A DNA stretch of 49,616 nucleotides from Candidatus Latescibacterota bacterium. GTDB taxonomy: Bacteria; Latescibacterota; UBA2968. Position 1 is the first letter of the stretch. The number at the start of each line of letters is the position of its first letter. The DNA lies in assembly GCA_022821275.1 (NCBI GenBank), contig JAJEDY010000064.1, forward strand, positions 1 through 49,616, written 5' to 3'. Below are positions 33,501-41,962 of this stretch, in pieces. The translations under genes and the position numbers were made by a program. Below the pieces are notes generated by a model. The model was not told the DNA's origin, did no database searches, and worked only from the letters and a program-made list of their open reading frames with translations.

Positions 33501-33534
33501 TGATAAATATGCAAAATATCACATCTTATTGCAA
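33501..33534 (-). promoter_or_regulatory. Promoter overlapped by a dyad (candidate Zur site)
   Basis: TTGCAA (33534-33529), 17 bases and CATATT (33511-33506). A 21-base dyad with ends TGATAAATA and AATATCA (33501-33521) covers the -10 box, and resembles in its TGATA..TATCA ends the dyad upstream of the Fur-family gene. It would control the small membrane protein, lipoprotein and receptor. Confidence 0.45.
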
Positions 33535-33638
33535 GTCTTGAAATGGTACAATGTGTTCGCTACCCGTATATCTATTTGTCCTTTGAGGAAAGTTTTCTAA
33601 TTGATTGCAATCGCAAAAGCAGATTTTAGTATGTATTT

Positions 33639-34157
33639 TCAATCTTTTTTCATATCTCCTTTATCCATCACCTCGGCTTTACTGATGCGAAAAAAGAGCT
33701 CGGTAGGATCTTTTTGCAACAATTCCAGGCGACCTGTAATCGCAATGGGATTATAAGTAAAATCAATTGGTTTGCTCGGGCGAATATCTACAAGCGACTC
33801 AGGTCCTCCCCCGCCTACACAAAACGAACAGCCCCCAAGTGAATACGGAGTCAAGACAAAACGCGTCTGTTTTTTTTGAGCCGACAGCGGAATCATAAAC
33901 CCGACAAGCTCGACGTACTTGCCATTCATTTTTTTCAATGTATCGGAAAATATGGGCACAAAGTTCGGCGCATAAGGATCATAACTCACCGTAGCAAGGG
34001 TTTCCCAAAGCGATCCCTTCATCATCTGGGGCAATGGAGACGCCTGAAGTTCTGGGCGATGGTCTGTTGACGAGGGCGGTGCCTCACTGCCAGTATCTAT
34101 TCTCAAAATCACAGCAAATAATAAAATAAACATTATCGTGCGCTGTATATACATCAT
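33639..34157 (-). CDS. DUF3299 periplasmic protein
   Basis: This 172-residue protein has an N-terminal signal sequence or anchor (MFILLFAVILRI). The core VELVGFMIPLS, FVLTPYSLGGCSFCVGGGG is the DUF3299 signature with a CxxC. Proteins of this family lie beside LolD/FtsX-type transporters in Zur regulons, as PA4066 does in Pseudomonas. The ATG overlaps the permease stop as ATGA. Function is inferred from the context. Confidence 0.85.
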   Translation of the reverse strand: MMYIQRTIMFILLFAVILRIDTGSEAPPSSTDHRPELQASPLPQMMKGSLWETLATVSYDPYAPNFVPIFSDTLKKMNGKYVELVGFMIPLSAQKKQTRFVLTPYSLGGCSFCVGGGGPESLVDIRPSKPIDFTYNPIAITGRLELLQKDPTELFFRISKAEVMDKGDMKKD

Positions 34158-35428
34158 GCCACCTCCACAAGTGTTTGTGCGACATCTGTCCGATAGACCT
34201 GAAGCGCGGGTATAAGAGCCGATACACTACCCAACACAAGCGCCAGACCAATGAGCCAGAATTCATCGGACAAAATAATCCATCCCGTCAAATTTATATG
34301 CTGTGCCTCGCGCACCCAGGTGCCAATCACTTCCGTGCTGGCATGCCCAAGCACAAAACCCAACCCCGTACCCATCAGTGTAAGCAAGACCCCCTCCAAA
34401 AGCACCTGTACAAAAAGTTTACCGCGACTTGCCCCCAGAGCACGCATCATAGCCAGATCGTATCGCCGGTCTTTCATCGCATTATAAAGTGCCACAAAAA
34501 TGCTCAACGCCGCTGCAAATACCAGAACCCCACCAAAAACCCGCACCACCTCCAACCCAACACCGAGCAAGGCAAAAAGGCGCGTTGTCTCAAATGCGGG
34601 GGACGCAGCCTGAAATTTTGTCTCTTTGTTCACATACCTCGGAAATGACACGGCTGCAATAGGTGAACGATAGCGAATCAACAAACTCGTGACTTCGCGC
34701 TCGGCATCGGCTTCACTGTCCATCGGCAAACTGAGAACATCGCGCGCGCTATCCTCATCGGCATGGCTTTCCATGTGATGATCCCGTCCATCGTCCTCTT
34801 CTTCATGCGGTTCGTGAACCAGCCAGACAGTCTCAACAGAAGTCAATAACAGACGGTCAATAATAGAACCCGTTGGTTGCAAAACACCCACCACGCGAAA
34901 CGGTTGCGATTCGTGTCGATCAGAAGCAGTCTCTGCGGTCAAACCGTGCGAACTAATAACCTCATCACCCAGCACCAGACCTGTCACGCCAGCAACCTGC
35001 GCGCCGATGACCACCTCGTATGGTGCATCCCAAAAGGTACCGTCAACCAATTCCGCCCGGTAGTGCCTGGCGTATTCGGATGTCGTGCCCACAATGCGAT
35101 AACCCCGATAATTATCCCCCAACGCCAGAGGTATCGCCTGTGCAACCGCTCTGTTTTTAGCCAGTTCACGCGCCTCTAAAAGCGGTATGTTTCCCGTTGG
35201 CACATCGACGTGAAAAACGCTGGACAAAATCAATTGCAGGGGACTGCCCTTCGCACCCACAACAACATCGATATTTTGAACATTGCGGTGCAAATTCTCT
35301 TCAAATTGTTCGCCAAAAAGCAACAAAACAACGACAATACCCGTTCCGAGTCCCAACAAAACCATATTGAGCAATGTATTCAACTTCCGCCGATAAATAT
35401 AGGCCAGACTAATTTTGAAGAGATTCAT
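34154..35428 (-). CDS. FtsX-type ABC transporter permease with His/Asp-rich loop
   Basis: This 424-residue MacB/LolE-type permease has one N-terminal transmembrane helix, a large periplasmic domain and three C-terminal helices (VFGGVLVFAAALSIFVALY, GVLLTLMGTGLGFVLGHA, LIGLALVLGSVSALIPAL). The periplasmic part has an acidic His-rich loop (HEPHEEEDDGRDHHMESHAD, about residues 205-230), suggesting metal binding. It overlaps both the ATPase and DUF3299 genes by four bases. It resembles PA4065 by context. Confidence 0.9.
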   Translation of the reverse strand: MNLFKISLAYIYRRKLNTLLNMVLLGLGTGIVVVLLLFGEQFEENLHRNVQNIDVVVGAKGSPLQLILSSVFHVDVPTGNIPLLEARELAKNRAVAQAIPLALGDNYRGYRIVGTTSEYARHYRAELVDGTFWDAPYEVVIGAQVAGVTGLVLGDEVISSHGLTAETASDRHESQPFRVVGVLQPTGSIIDRLLLTSVETVWLVHEPHEEEDDGRDHHMESHADEDSARDVLSLPMDSEADAEREVTSLLIRYRSPIAAVSFPRYVNKETKFQAASPAFETTRLFALLGVGLEVVRVFGGVLVFAAALSIFVALYNAMKDRRYDLAMMRALGASRGKLFVQVLLEGVLLTLMGTGLGFVLGHASTEVIGTWVREAQHINLTGWIILSDEFWLIGLALVLGSVSALIPALQVYRTDVAQTLVEVA

Positions 35429-36078
35429 GCGGGCAATTCCATCCGTTCATCGAGCGCAATACAATGGTCAAAACTGTCGGTAATGCGATGATCATGTGAA
35501 GCCACCACCAGAGTTGCCTCAACCTCTCGCGCCGATGACGTGAGCAAATCCAACACCTGCTTGCTGCGCGTGTCATCCAATCCAGATGTCGGTTCATCGG
35601 CCAATAGCAATTGGGGACGATTAATAACAGCCCGGGCGATAGCCACGCGCTGTTGTTGACCAAAACTCAGTTCCGATGGATAGGCGTGTTCGCGACCTGC
35701 CAGACCGAGAGTCGCAAGCACCTGTTGAACATGTGTTTTGTCCTGCTGTACACCGGCCATATAATGCGCCATAAGCAAATTTTCCAGCACCGTAAAAACG
35801 GGCAACAGGTAAAATTGTTGAAAAACAATGCCAATGCGTTGCCCGCGAAATCGATCCCGAGCAGTTTCTGTCAGTGCATAAATATCCTGTTCGGCAATAT
35901 GCACACTGCCCTGTGAAGGCTTTAACAAACCGGCGATAATATGCAAAAGCGTCGTCTTGCCGCTTCCCGATGGCCCGTGCAACAGCCATTTTTCACCGGG
36001 ATTGGCTTCAATATATTCGGGCAAGTCCAGTACAAGACGACTGCCATAAACATGCCCAACGTGTTTAAGTGCAAACAT
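35425..36078 (-). CDS. LolD-type ABC transporter ATPase
   Basis: This 217-residue ATPase has Walker A HGPSGSGKTTLL, signature LSFGQQQRVAIARA, Walker B LLLADEPTSGLD and switch His in VASHDHRI. The ATG at 36078 (MFALKHVGHVYG) is the likely start; a TTG lies five codons upstream. It is the first gene of the coupled ATPase-permease-DUF3299 unit, with ATGA overlaps. Confidence 0.93.
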   Translation of the reverse strand: MFALKHVGHVYGSRLVLDLPEYIEANPGEKWLLHGPSGSGKTTLLHIIAGLLKPSQGSVHIAEQDIYALTETARDRFRGQRIGIVFQQFYLLPVFTVLENLLMAHYMAGVQQDKTHVQQVLATLGLAGREHAYPSELSFGQQQRVAIARAVINRPQLLLADEPTSGLDDTRSKQVLDLLTSSAREVEATLVVASHDHRITDSFDHCIALDERMELPA

Positions 36079-36283
36079 AAGTATAGTATTCAAAAAACGC
36101 GATGTGTGACTTCAAAATGTGCCGTCAAAATCGAGCAGGTCTCTGTAATTGATGATATTGAGATGGAATTCCTGGCATGGAAATCGAGGCAAAAACAGGA
36201 ACAGGAGGGGAGCGATTAGACAGTGGACCGCGCAGGGGGCGACGCGACGATCCCCAATCGATTCCACCGATCCTGGGCGACCA

Positions 36284-36676
36284 TCATGCCGCATTGCCAC
36301 AAGCATCACAGGTTCCGAGCAACACCACTTCATGTCCCGTCATCTGAAACCCGTCTGGAACCAGGGAATCGAGGCCCTCGACACAACCGAAGAGGTCGAA
36401 CGCGTGGTCGCAGGTCGAGCAAAGAAAGTGATGGTGATGCTCGCGGTCCTTGGGCTCGTACCGAACGCCGCGGCCCAACCCCTCGACCGCCTCCAGCGTG
36501 CCGTCCTCAACACCCCGTTGGAGCGCGCGGTATACCGTGGCGAGACCGACACTCTTTCCGCTTCCGATCAGGCGGCTCCACAATTCCCTGGCGGATAGGG
36601 GGCCGTCCGCCTCGCCAAGGGCTCGCAAGACGGTTAGCTGTTGATTCGCTCTTTTCTGTTGATTCGTTCTTTGCAT
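36284..36676 (-). CDS. Fur-family regulator, probably Zur
   Basis: This 130-residue metal regulator has the DNA-binding half SVGLATVYRALQRGVEDGTL, then the metal-binding half DREHHHHFLCSTCDHAFDL with the regulatory His cluster. Two CxxC pairs (CSTC, CDAC) form the structural zinc site. Zur is inferred because the gene lies upstream of a zinc-type transport locus. It has no Shine-Dalgarno sequence and its promoter would place the transcription start at or next to the ATG. Its base composition looks richer in G+C than its neighbours. Confidence 0.85.
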   Translation of the reverse strand: MQRTNQQKRANQQLTVLRALGEADGPLSARELWSRLIGSGKSVGLATVYRALQRGVEDGTLEAVEGLGRGVRYEPKDREHHHHFLCSTCDHAFDLFGCVEGLDSLVPDGFQMTGHEVVLLGTCDACGNAA

Positions 36677-36683
36677 GGAGAAA

Positions 36684-36711
36684 TGATAATCGATTCTCAC
36701 ATCATTGTCAA
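36684..36711 (-). promoter_or_regulatory. Promoter and Fur/Zur-box-like dyad of the Fur-family gene
   Basis: TTGACA (36711-36706), 16 bases and TTATCA (36689-36684). A dyad with ends TGATAAT and ATTCTCA (36684-36699) overlaps the -10 box and spacer. Only seven bases separate -10 and ATG, so the mRNA should be leaderless or nearly so. Confidence 0.5.
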
Positions 36712-36812
36712 GACTTATACGACATGTTTTCCAGTAGCACAACCCCGCCGTCATCCAATATCCCAACCTATGGGTATCGCTGGCTGGAAACCCTCGAACA
36801 GAGCACCAACAA

Positions 36813-37889
36813 TTAAAACGCCTGACTCAAATTCTTTCGATGCAGAACGAACCAGATTACAATCGGAGCGCCAATCAAAGACGTCACCGCATTCAGCGGC
36901 AAAACAAATTGACTGCCCGGCAGATGGGCAATCAGATCGGATAGCAGTGCCAGCGTCGCCCCCAGGCAGGTGACTGCCGGCATAAGCACGCGGTGATCCG
37001 ACGTATGCAATAGACTGCGGCAAAGATGTGGCACAGCCAGACCCAAAAACGCAATCGGACCGCAAAAAGCAGTCGTCGCACCCGCCAGAATCGACGCACT
37101 GATCAAAACCCACAAGCGAATGCGCTTGACATTCAAGCCCATACTGCGCGCATAATTTTCCCCCAGCAACAGCGCATTGAGCGGTTTAATACACAAAAAC
37201 GCCAGCAAAAGACCCACAAAAATAGCAGAAATAAGCACGGGCATCTGTCGCCATGTCACACTGCCAAAACTGCCAAAAGTCCACAAAATATACGACTGTA
37301 TCTGCTCGGGAACGCTAAAATAAATCAAAATACTGACAAAAGCCCCGGTCGCGTACCCAAACATCAGACCCAAAATCAACAACGTCATCACATTCTGTAC
37401 ACTGCGAGACACCAGCAACACGCACCCCAGCACGGCGGCAGCACCCATAATAGCCGCAACCGCCAAACTCAAATCCCCCATCAAGCCCAACCCCGCGATA
37501 AGCACACTGCCCACCGAACCCACCGTCAGCACCACAATCGCAACGCCGAGACTCGCGCCTGCGCTGATACCCAGCACAAAAGGATCTGCCAGCGGATTGC
37601 GAAAAAGCGTCTGCATCTGCAACCCACTCACAGAAAGCGCTGCACCCGCCAGCACAGCAGTAATCGCCTTCGGCAGTCGAATCGTATGAACAATAATCGC
37701 CCATGCCGCAGAAGACACTTCTCCACCCGTAAGAATGCCAAATAAGGCCGCCAATGGAATATGAACTGATCCCAGCGACAAACTCAAACCGAACGCCATC
37801 AGAAGCAGGAAAAATAACCCCAGCATAATAACCGCATGCCGCGGACCCTCCCGCGCTTCATCCTCGTATTGAGCCTCCATTCCGATCAT
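36813..37889 (-). CDS. btuC: Cobalamin ABC transporter permease BtuC (FecCD family)
   Basis: This 358-residue permease has about ten transmembrane helices. Family motifs IRLPKAITAVLAGAALSVSG, FRNPLADPFVLGISAGASLG and the coupling-helix GPIAFLGLAVPHL are present. The family also transports iron-siderophores and heme, but this gene ends the riboswitch-controlled B12 locus, adjoins its ATPase by four bases and no other substrate genes are seen, so B12 is the likely cargo. Confidence 0.9.
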   Translation of the reverse strand: MIGMEAQYEDEAREGPRHAVIMLGLFFLLLMAFGLSLSLGSVHIPLAALFGILTGGEVSSAAWAIIVHTIRLPKAITAVLAGAALSVSGLQMQTLFRNPLADPFVLGISAGASLGVAIVVLTVGSVGSVLIAGLGLMGDLSLAVAAIMGAAAVLGCVLLVSRSVQNVMTLLILGLMFGYATGAFVSILIYFSVPEQIQSYILWTFGSFGSVTWRQMPVLISAIFVGLLLAFLCIKPLNALLLGENYARSMGLNVKRIRLWVLISASILAGATTAFCGPIAFLGLAVPHLCRSLLHTSDHRVLMPAVTCLGATLALLSDLIAHLPGSQFVLPLNAVTSLIGAPIVIWFVLHRKNLSQAF

Positions 37890-37893
37890 TCTC

Positions 37894-38889
37894 TCATCCC
37901 CTTAGTCCCGCAATCAAATCGCAAATAGAATCGTATTCTCGAACCACGCCACCGTGCTCAACACACCAGGCATCCCCTTCTCGAATATCGACACACCACT
38001 CAGCCCCCACATCTCTCACTTGAAACCCGGCCCTCTCCAGTGCGCGCTTTGTCCAATAAGCGCGTCGTCCTTCCCCAGAAACAGCAACTGTAGAGCAGCC
38101 ACGTTGGGCATTGAGCTTAAACGCACCCGTATCCGCATCAAAACGCACGCCATCACTTTGAAACGCGCCTTCAAATGCACCATTGAGAATTAAATCCTCG
38201 GGCGCACCAGTCTGTAACGCGCCCTCAAACGGCAAAAGAAAGATGCGGTCTGCACAGCGCAGTGCCAGATCCAAGTCATGCGTTGAAAGCAGAATCGCCT
38301 TATCCGTAGAATGTGCCAGATCCTGCAACAAAGCCATAATTTCAGCGCGACGGGGCAGATCGAGAAACGCCGTGGGTTCATCGAGAATCATAAGAACTGG
38401 CTCCTGCGCCAGCGCGCGTGCAATCATAACCTTTTGACGCTCGCCATCGCTGAGTTCGGCCACATTGCGATATGCCAAATCCTCAGCGCGGGCTGCCCGA
38501 ATAGCCCATGAAACAACCCGTTCATCTTCCTCTGTAAAACTCCCGATCCAATCCGTATGGGGATATCGCCCCAGACCGACCAGATCGCGCACAGCCATAA
38601 TACCCACACTAATGCGATCCGTAAGCACCACGCTAATCACCTGGGCAACCTCTATAGCAGACATATCCGCGATATCCTGACCCATAAGATAAACCTGCCC
38701 ATCGAGCGGCGGCTGCATCCCCACAAGCGTGCGAATAAGCGTAGATTTCCCCGCGCCATTGGGACCGAGCAAACACACAAACTCACCGCGATGGAGCGAC
38801 ACATCTATATCGCGCGCCACAACGCGAGACGGACGACGACCGTATTTATACCCCACAGCGAGATTTTGTGTTTTAAGAATCGCCAACAT
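37894..38889 (-). CDS. btuD: Cobalamin ABC transporter ATPase BtuD with C-terminal extension
   Basis: The 331-residue ATPase has Walker A LLGPNGAGKSTLIR, signature ELSDGERQKVMIARAL, Walker B VLMILDEPTAFLD and His in LSTHDLDLA. After about residue 240 comes an extra 85-90-residue domain (RRAYWTKRALERAGFQVRD, WCVEHGGVVREY) not found in E. coli BtuD; it may be regulatory. The start follows hicA by 14 bases with AGAGGTGC upstream. Confidence 0.88.
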   Translation of the reverse strand: MLAILKTQNLAVGYKYGRRPSRVVARDIDVSLHRGEFVCLLGPNGAGKSTLIRTLVGMQPPLDGQVYLMGQDIADMSAIEVAQVISVVLTDRISVGIMAVRDLVGLGRYPHTDWIGSFTEEDERVVSWAIRAARAEDLAYRNVAELSDGERQKVMIARALAQEPVLMILDEPTAFLDLPRRAEIMALLQDLAHSTDKAILLSTHDLDLALRCADRIFLLPFEGALQTGAPEDLILNGAFEGAFQSDGVRFDADTGAFKLNAQRGCSTVAVSGEGRRAYWTKRALERAGFQVRDVGAEWCVDIREGDAWCVEHGGVVREYDSICDLIAGLRG

Positions 38890-38903
38890 GCACCTCTGTC
38901 AAA

Positions 38904-39155
38904 TCATTTCAAAAGCCCAATACGCTCAAGATCGGTTTCACCCCACTGAACTTGTCGCTCAATGATTGATTTGAGCGTACCGACAGCAAAGGTCTGATTC
39001 ATATTATGGAGATGAATAGTCGTCATTCTCCCATCTGGGTGAACAAAAAAACGGGTCGCGCCTTTTCTTCTGTATTCACGAAACCCGTCTCTTTTTAGTG
39101 CCCGTATCAATCTACGTGCCGTCAACGAACGAAGCCTACTGTAATCAATCGCCAT
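38904..39155 (-). CDS. hicA: HicA-type toxin
   Basis: This 83-residue protein has the HicA dsRBD-like fold: LRSLTARRLIRALKRDGF, REYRRKGATRFFVHP and the catalytic-His region TTIHLHNMNQTFAVGTLKSI. HicA cleaves mRNA when not bound by HicB. It is one base after hicB and lies inside the B12 locus, between the cbiB remnant and btuD. Confidence 0.88.
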   Translation of the reverse strand: MAIDYSRLRSLTARRLIRALKRDGFREYRRKGATRFFVHPDGRMTTIHLHNMNQTFAVGTLKSIIERQVQWGETDLERIGLLK

Positions 39156-39156
39156 A

Positions 39157-39426
39157 TTAGATAGCTACAGTGACCAGAGGAACATCGCTGACCTGAATCT
39201 GTGATGATGGCTCAGAAGGGATCTCTTCTCCATTCTCAAGCAGATAAGCAACAAGAAGATCAACAGCATTTTCTAAATTCTCTAACGCCTCTTTCTCTGT
39301 ATATCCCCAACTCGCAGCCCCTCTATGCTCCAACGCGGGAATATAAGCTCTCCAGACCGCTTTAGCATCTGGATCATCGGGCCACTTGTCTTTCTCCAAG
39401 ACAGCCTTAAATAAATATGTTTTCAT
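39157..39426 (-). CDS. hicB: HicB-type antitoxin
   Basis: This 89-residue protein has the HicB RNase-H-like core: AYIPALEHRGAASWGYTEKEALENL, then LLVAYLLENGEEIPSEP. The order hicB-hicA is the reverse of the common hicA-hicB. AGGAGG is upstream. The module may have been inserted into the B12 operon, or kept there with the decayed genes. Confidence 0.87.
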   Translation of the reverse strand: MKTYLFKAVLEKDKWPDDPDAKAVWRAYIPALEHRGAASWGYTEKEALENLENAVDLLVAYLLENGEEIPSEPSSQIQVSDVPLVTVAI

Positions 39427-39471
39427 ACATATCCTCCTCAGAATAAGTACGAAAAAAATAGGGGTATGACC

Positions 39472-39872
39472 TCAGAAAGTCAATAAAACCGCCAGACCTG
39501 TCGCGAGCAAACAGGTGACAATCACAAAAACACACATACGGCGCATATCCCCGGGCTGACCGCCTTCGGGATCATCCCCATCGCCCAACCAAACATCTGT
39601 AACCTGCGTTCCCCCCTGCCAAACAGGACCGACCAATCGCCTCTGCAAAGCGCCTGCAGCTGTAGCTTCGCTCCACCCGGAATTTGGTCCTGGAACAAGC
39701 GCGTGTTGCCGCCACCCGATAAGCAGAGCCTTGTGTGCAGAACATCCGGGCATAAAAAACGCCACCAGCGCCATCTCCAAATACGTCAAACGCGCGGGCA
39801 TAAAATTGAGCACATCGTCCAGCCGTGCCCCACACCAGCCAAAACAGCGGTATTGCGGCGTCCCTGATGCGG
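39472..39872 (-). pseudogene. cbiB: 3' remnant of cbiB (adenosylcobinamide-phosphate synthase)
   Basis: The minus frame reads QYRCFGWCGARLDDVLNFMP, then ARLTYLEMALVAF, PGPNSGWSEATAAGALQRRL and VWLGDGDDPEGGQPGDMRR, ending in a hydrophobic helix. That is the C-terminal third of CbiB/CobD. The frame has no start codon suited to a full protein and is closed by TGA at about 39945-39943; the other two-thirds of about 300 residues are missing. The remnant is joined at about 39872 to sequence like the start of CbiZ. Confidence 0.7.
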
Positions 39873-39950
39873 CACCAGCAATTCCGCGATCAGAAAACGA
39901 CCATCGCGTTTCAAATCGTAATATTCGTGCTGATCGATAAACTCATCCAT
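39873..39950 (-). pseudogene. 5' remnant of a CbiZ-like gene
   Basis: The frame from the ATG at 39950, two bases after the cobO stop, reads MDEFIDQHEYYDLKRDGRFL and IAELLVPHQ. That resembles the N-terminus of some adenosylcobinamide amidohydrolases (CbiZ). Homology breaks at about 39873, where the cbiB frame begins. The match is short and from memory, so this is tentative. It would mean one deletion removed most of cbiZ and the front of cbiB. Confidence 0.4.
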
Positions 39951-39951
39951 C

Positions 39952-40503
39952 TCAAAAATCAATCCCGGGTTGGGCAACAATACCCTGATCACTAAACGGA
40001 TGCTTAATCTCGCGCATCTCGGTCACCATATCGGCAAAATCAACCAGCGCGTCTGGCGCATCTCGCCCCGTAATAATCACATGCAACATCTCGGGCTTGT
40101 GCTCCCGCAGCCAATCCACCACCTCTGTTGCATCCAACCAGCCAAAAGCCATCAAATACGTAAACTCATCCAGAATAAACAGATCGTAATCCCCACTCGC
40201 AATCCGCTCCTGCGCCACTTCCCAACCGCGCAATGCCCGAGCCTGTGTCTCATCGATATCCTTACTCGTCCACGTCCACCCATCGCCCGTACCAATCCAA
40301 TCGATCTCCATGCGCCTGGCCGCGCGAATCTCGCCAAAATTGGCATTCTCGTGCTTCAAAAACTGAATCACACCCACGCGCATCTTGCGCCCCCATGCGC
40401 GGGTCATCACCCCCAGCGCGGCTGTGGTCTTTCCCTTGCCATCCCCGGTATTGACCATCACCAGCCCCTTTTTCACATGCCGTTTGCGTTGTTTGGTACT
40501 CAT
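39952..40503 (-). CDS. cobO: Cob(I)yrinic acid a,c-diamide adenosyltransferase (CobO/CobA type)
   Basis: This 183-residue enzyme adds the adenosyl group from ATP to cobinamides and cobalamins. P-loop [15 protein letters not shown] lies near residue 17. Also visible are [17 protein letters not shown], and the [15 protein letters not shown] and [19 protein letters not shown] blocks. GAGAGG precedes the ATG at 40503, 13 bases after the propeller gene. In this locus it would adenosylate imported corrinoids. Confidence 0.95.
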   Translation of the reverse strand: MSTKQRKRHVKKGLVMVNTGDGKGKTTAALGVMTRAWGRKMRVGVIQFLKHENANFGEIRAARRMEIDWIGTGDGWTWTSKDIDETQARALRGWEVAQERIASGDYDLFILDEFTYLMAFGWLDATEVVDWLREHKPEMLHVIITGRDAPDALVDFADMVTEMREIKHPFSDQGIVAQPGIDF

Positions 40504-40516
40504 AGCAACCTCTCTC

Positions 40517-41770
40517 TTATTCACCTTCAAATTCCGAAACAAAAATCAGAAAATCGGGAAAATCAACCGAACCATTGCCATCCAAATCGAACATAGCATC
40601 ACTCTCTGATTTCCCAAACGCGGAAGCAAAAGCCAGAAAATCGCTAAAATCAACCACACAATCGCCATTAAAATCAGCCACACTGCCCACAAACGCAATA
40701 CTCGCAGGCAACAGACCCGTACTGATCGGACCAGCCACAAGCTGATCCGTCTTCACGTCATAAACCTTCACACCAGTAGATGTCGGATCGACAAAACTCC
40801 CGCCATCCAAAACGTACAACCGCCCCCCAAACACCCCCAAACTCGGAACAAATCCGCCTGAAAGACCATCCAAAGGTGACGAAACAGACTGCATCCCCAA
40901 ACCGAACCGTTTGACCACATTGACAAAACTCGCATCTAAAACAACGACATACCCCTCATCATCGGAAACCATCGCCAGAGAACTCAAATTACCACCCAAA
41001 GCCATCTCACCCAGAACAACGCCATCGCTCCTCAAACTTGCCAGATCAATCACCTCAATCCCACCATCCGTCAAATCATCAAATGTATTGACCGTGCTCA
41101 AAAACCACTTATTCCCTCGCTGCACTGCGCCCGCGGGATTCTTACCCGCCATCACAATCCCCTGCACGCCCGCTGTATTTGCATCTATATCCACCACCTG
41201 ATCCGTCATCACATCGACAACCGCGATCACCGAAACATCCGTCGGCACAAACCCATTATCTCGATCCAGCCGTTGACACGCGGCAAACAAATAATTGTCG
41301 TACAACGCGAGCTGAGATACCTCGGGCAAACCATCTGCATCCGCAAATACCGCTAAATCTATCTCTCCCAATAAATCCCCTGTAACGGGATTTACAATTA
41401 GCAATTGCGTCTGCTCATACCGCGAAATATACGCTTTCTCCTCACTGACAAAAGCCATATCGTGCGGATTTGAACCATTGCCCGTCGAATACTGCGTCAA
41501 AGGCGTCTTCAGGTCACTGCGATCCAAAACAATCACATTATCCTGTCCCAAACGATTGATAACATACACCTTATCCCGATACGTCCGCACCGCCGCATCC
41601 GAATGAATAGTCAAATGATCATTTGTTGCCGTATTTGTGATGAGATCCAAACTCGAAAAACTACCACTGCTATAATCCGTCGTCGTAATAACCGCTTGAT
41701 TTGCTGATATGCTAAAAGAAAAAAACAAAAGCATCCACAGATGCACGCAGATATACACAGATAAATTCAT
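40517..41770 (-). CDS. Secreted BtuG-like beta-propeller with C-terminal dockerin-like repeats
   Basis: The 417-residue protein has a signal peptide (about 24 residues) and a YncE-like propeller ([54 protein letters not shown]). The final 65 residues hold two EF-hand/dockerin-like units ([40 protein letters not shown]). In Bacteroidota, BtuG is a surface propeller that binds B12 and sits on BtuB. This gene lies between a BtuB-like receptor and cobO under a B12 riboswitch, so a BtuG-like role is inferred. There is no lipobox. The start has GGAGAG. Confidence 0.8.
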   Translation of the reverse strand: MNLSVYICVHLWMLLFFSFSISANQAVITTTDYSSGSFSSLDLITNTATNDHLTIHSDAAVRTYRDKVYVINRLGQDNVIVLDRSDLKTPLTQYSTGNGSNPHDMAFVSEEKAYISRYEQTQLLIVNPVTGDLLGEIDLAVFADADGLPEVSQLALYDNYLFAACQRLDRDNGFVPTDVSVIAVVDVMTDQVVDIDANTAGVQGIVMAGKNPAGAVQRGNKWFLSTVNTFDDLTDGGIEVIDLASLRSDGVVLGEMALGGNLSSLAMVSDDEGYVVVLDASFVNVVKRFGLGMQSVSSPLDGLSGGFVPSLGVFGGRLYVLDGGSFVDPTSTGVKVYDVKTDQLVAGPISTGLLPASIAFVGSVADFNGDCVVDFSDFLAFASAFGKSESDAMFDLDGNGSVDFPDFLIFVSEFEGE

Positions 41771-41962
41771 GAGACTCTCCTCTCTTAAAAAAAACCGTTT
41801 GAATCAGGATTTTCAGGATTAAAGGATGAACAGGATACCTCTCTTCCACCACCCTCAATTCACACTTCTTAGCCCCCACCTCTCATCTGCGCCCATCTGC
41901 GAAAAACGCTCAAATTATTCGCGTTTTTTTCTGCGGATCATCTACTTAATCTGCATTTACAC
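41735..41962. repeat. Dispersed CATCTGCG-type repeats flanking the propeller gene
   Basis: Three stretches (41735-41765, 41881-41905, 41932-41962) contain units related to ATCTGCG/ATCTGTG. The first codes for the N-terminus of the propeller protein, and the last includes the stop of the receptor gene. Between them lies a GGATTTTCAGGATT-like unit at 41808. The gap 41771-41945 has no gene. Confidence 0.55.

Noticed and set aside
37026-37745. 239-codon plus-strand frame opposite btuC
   Set aside because: It is very rich in His, Arg, Gln and Asn and is a shadow of the hydrophobic permease.
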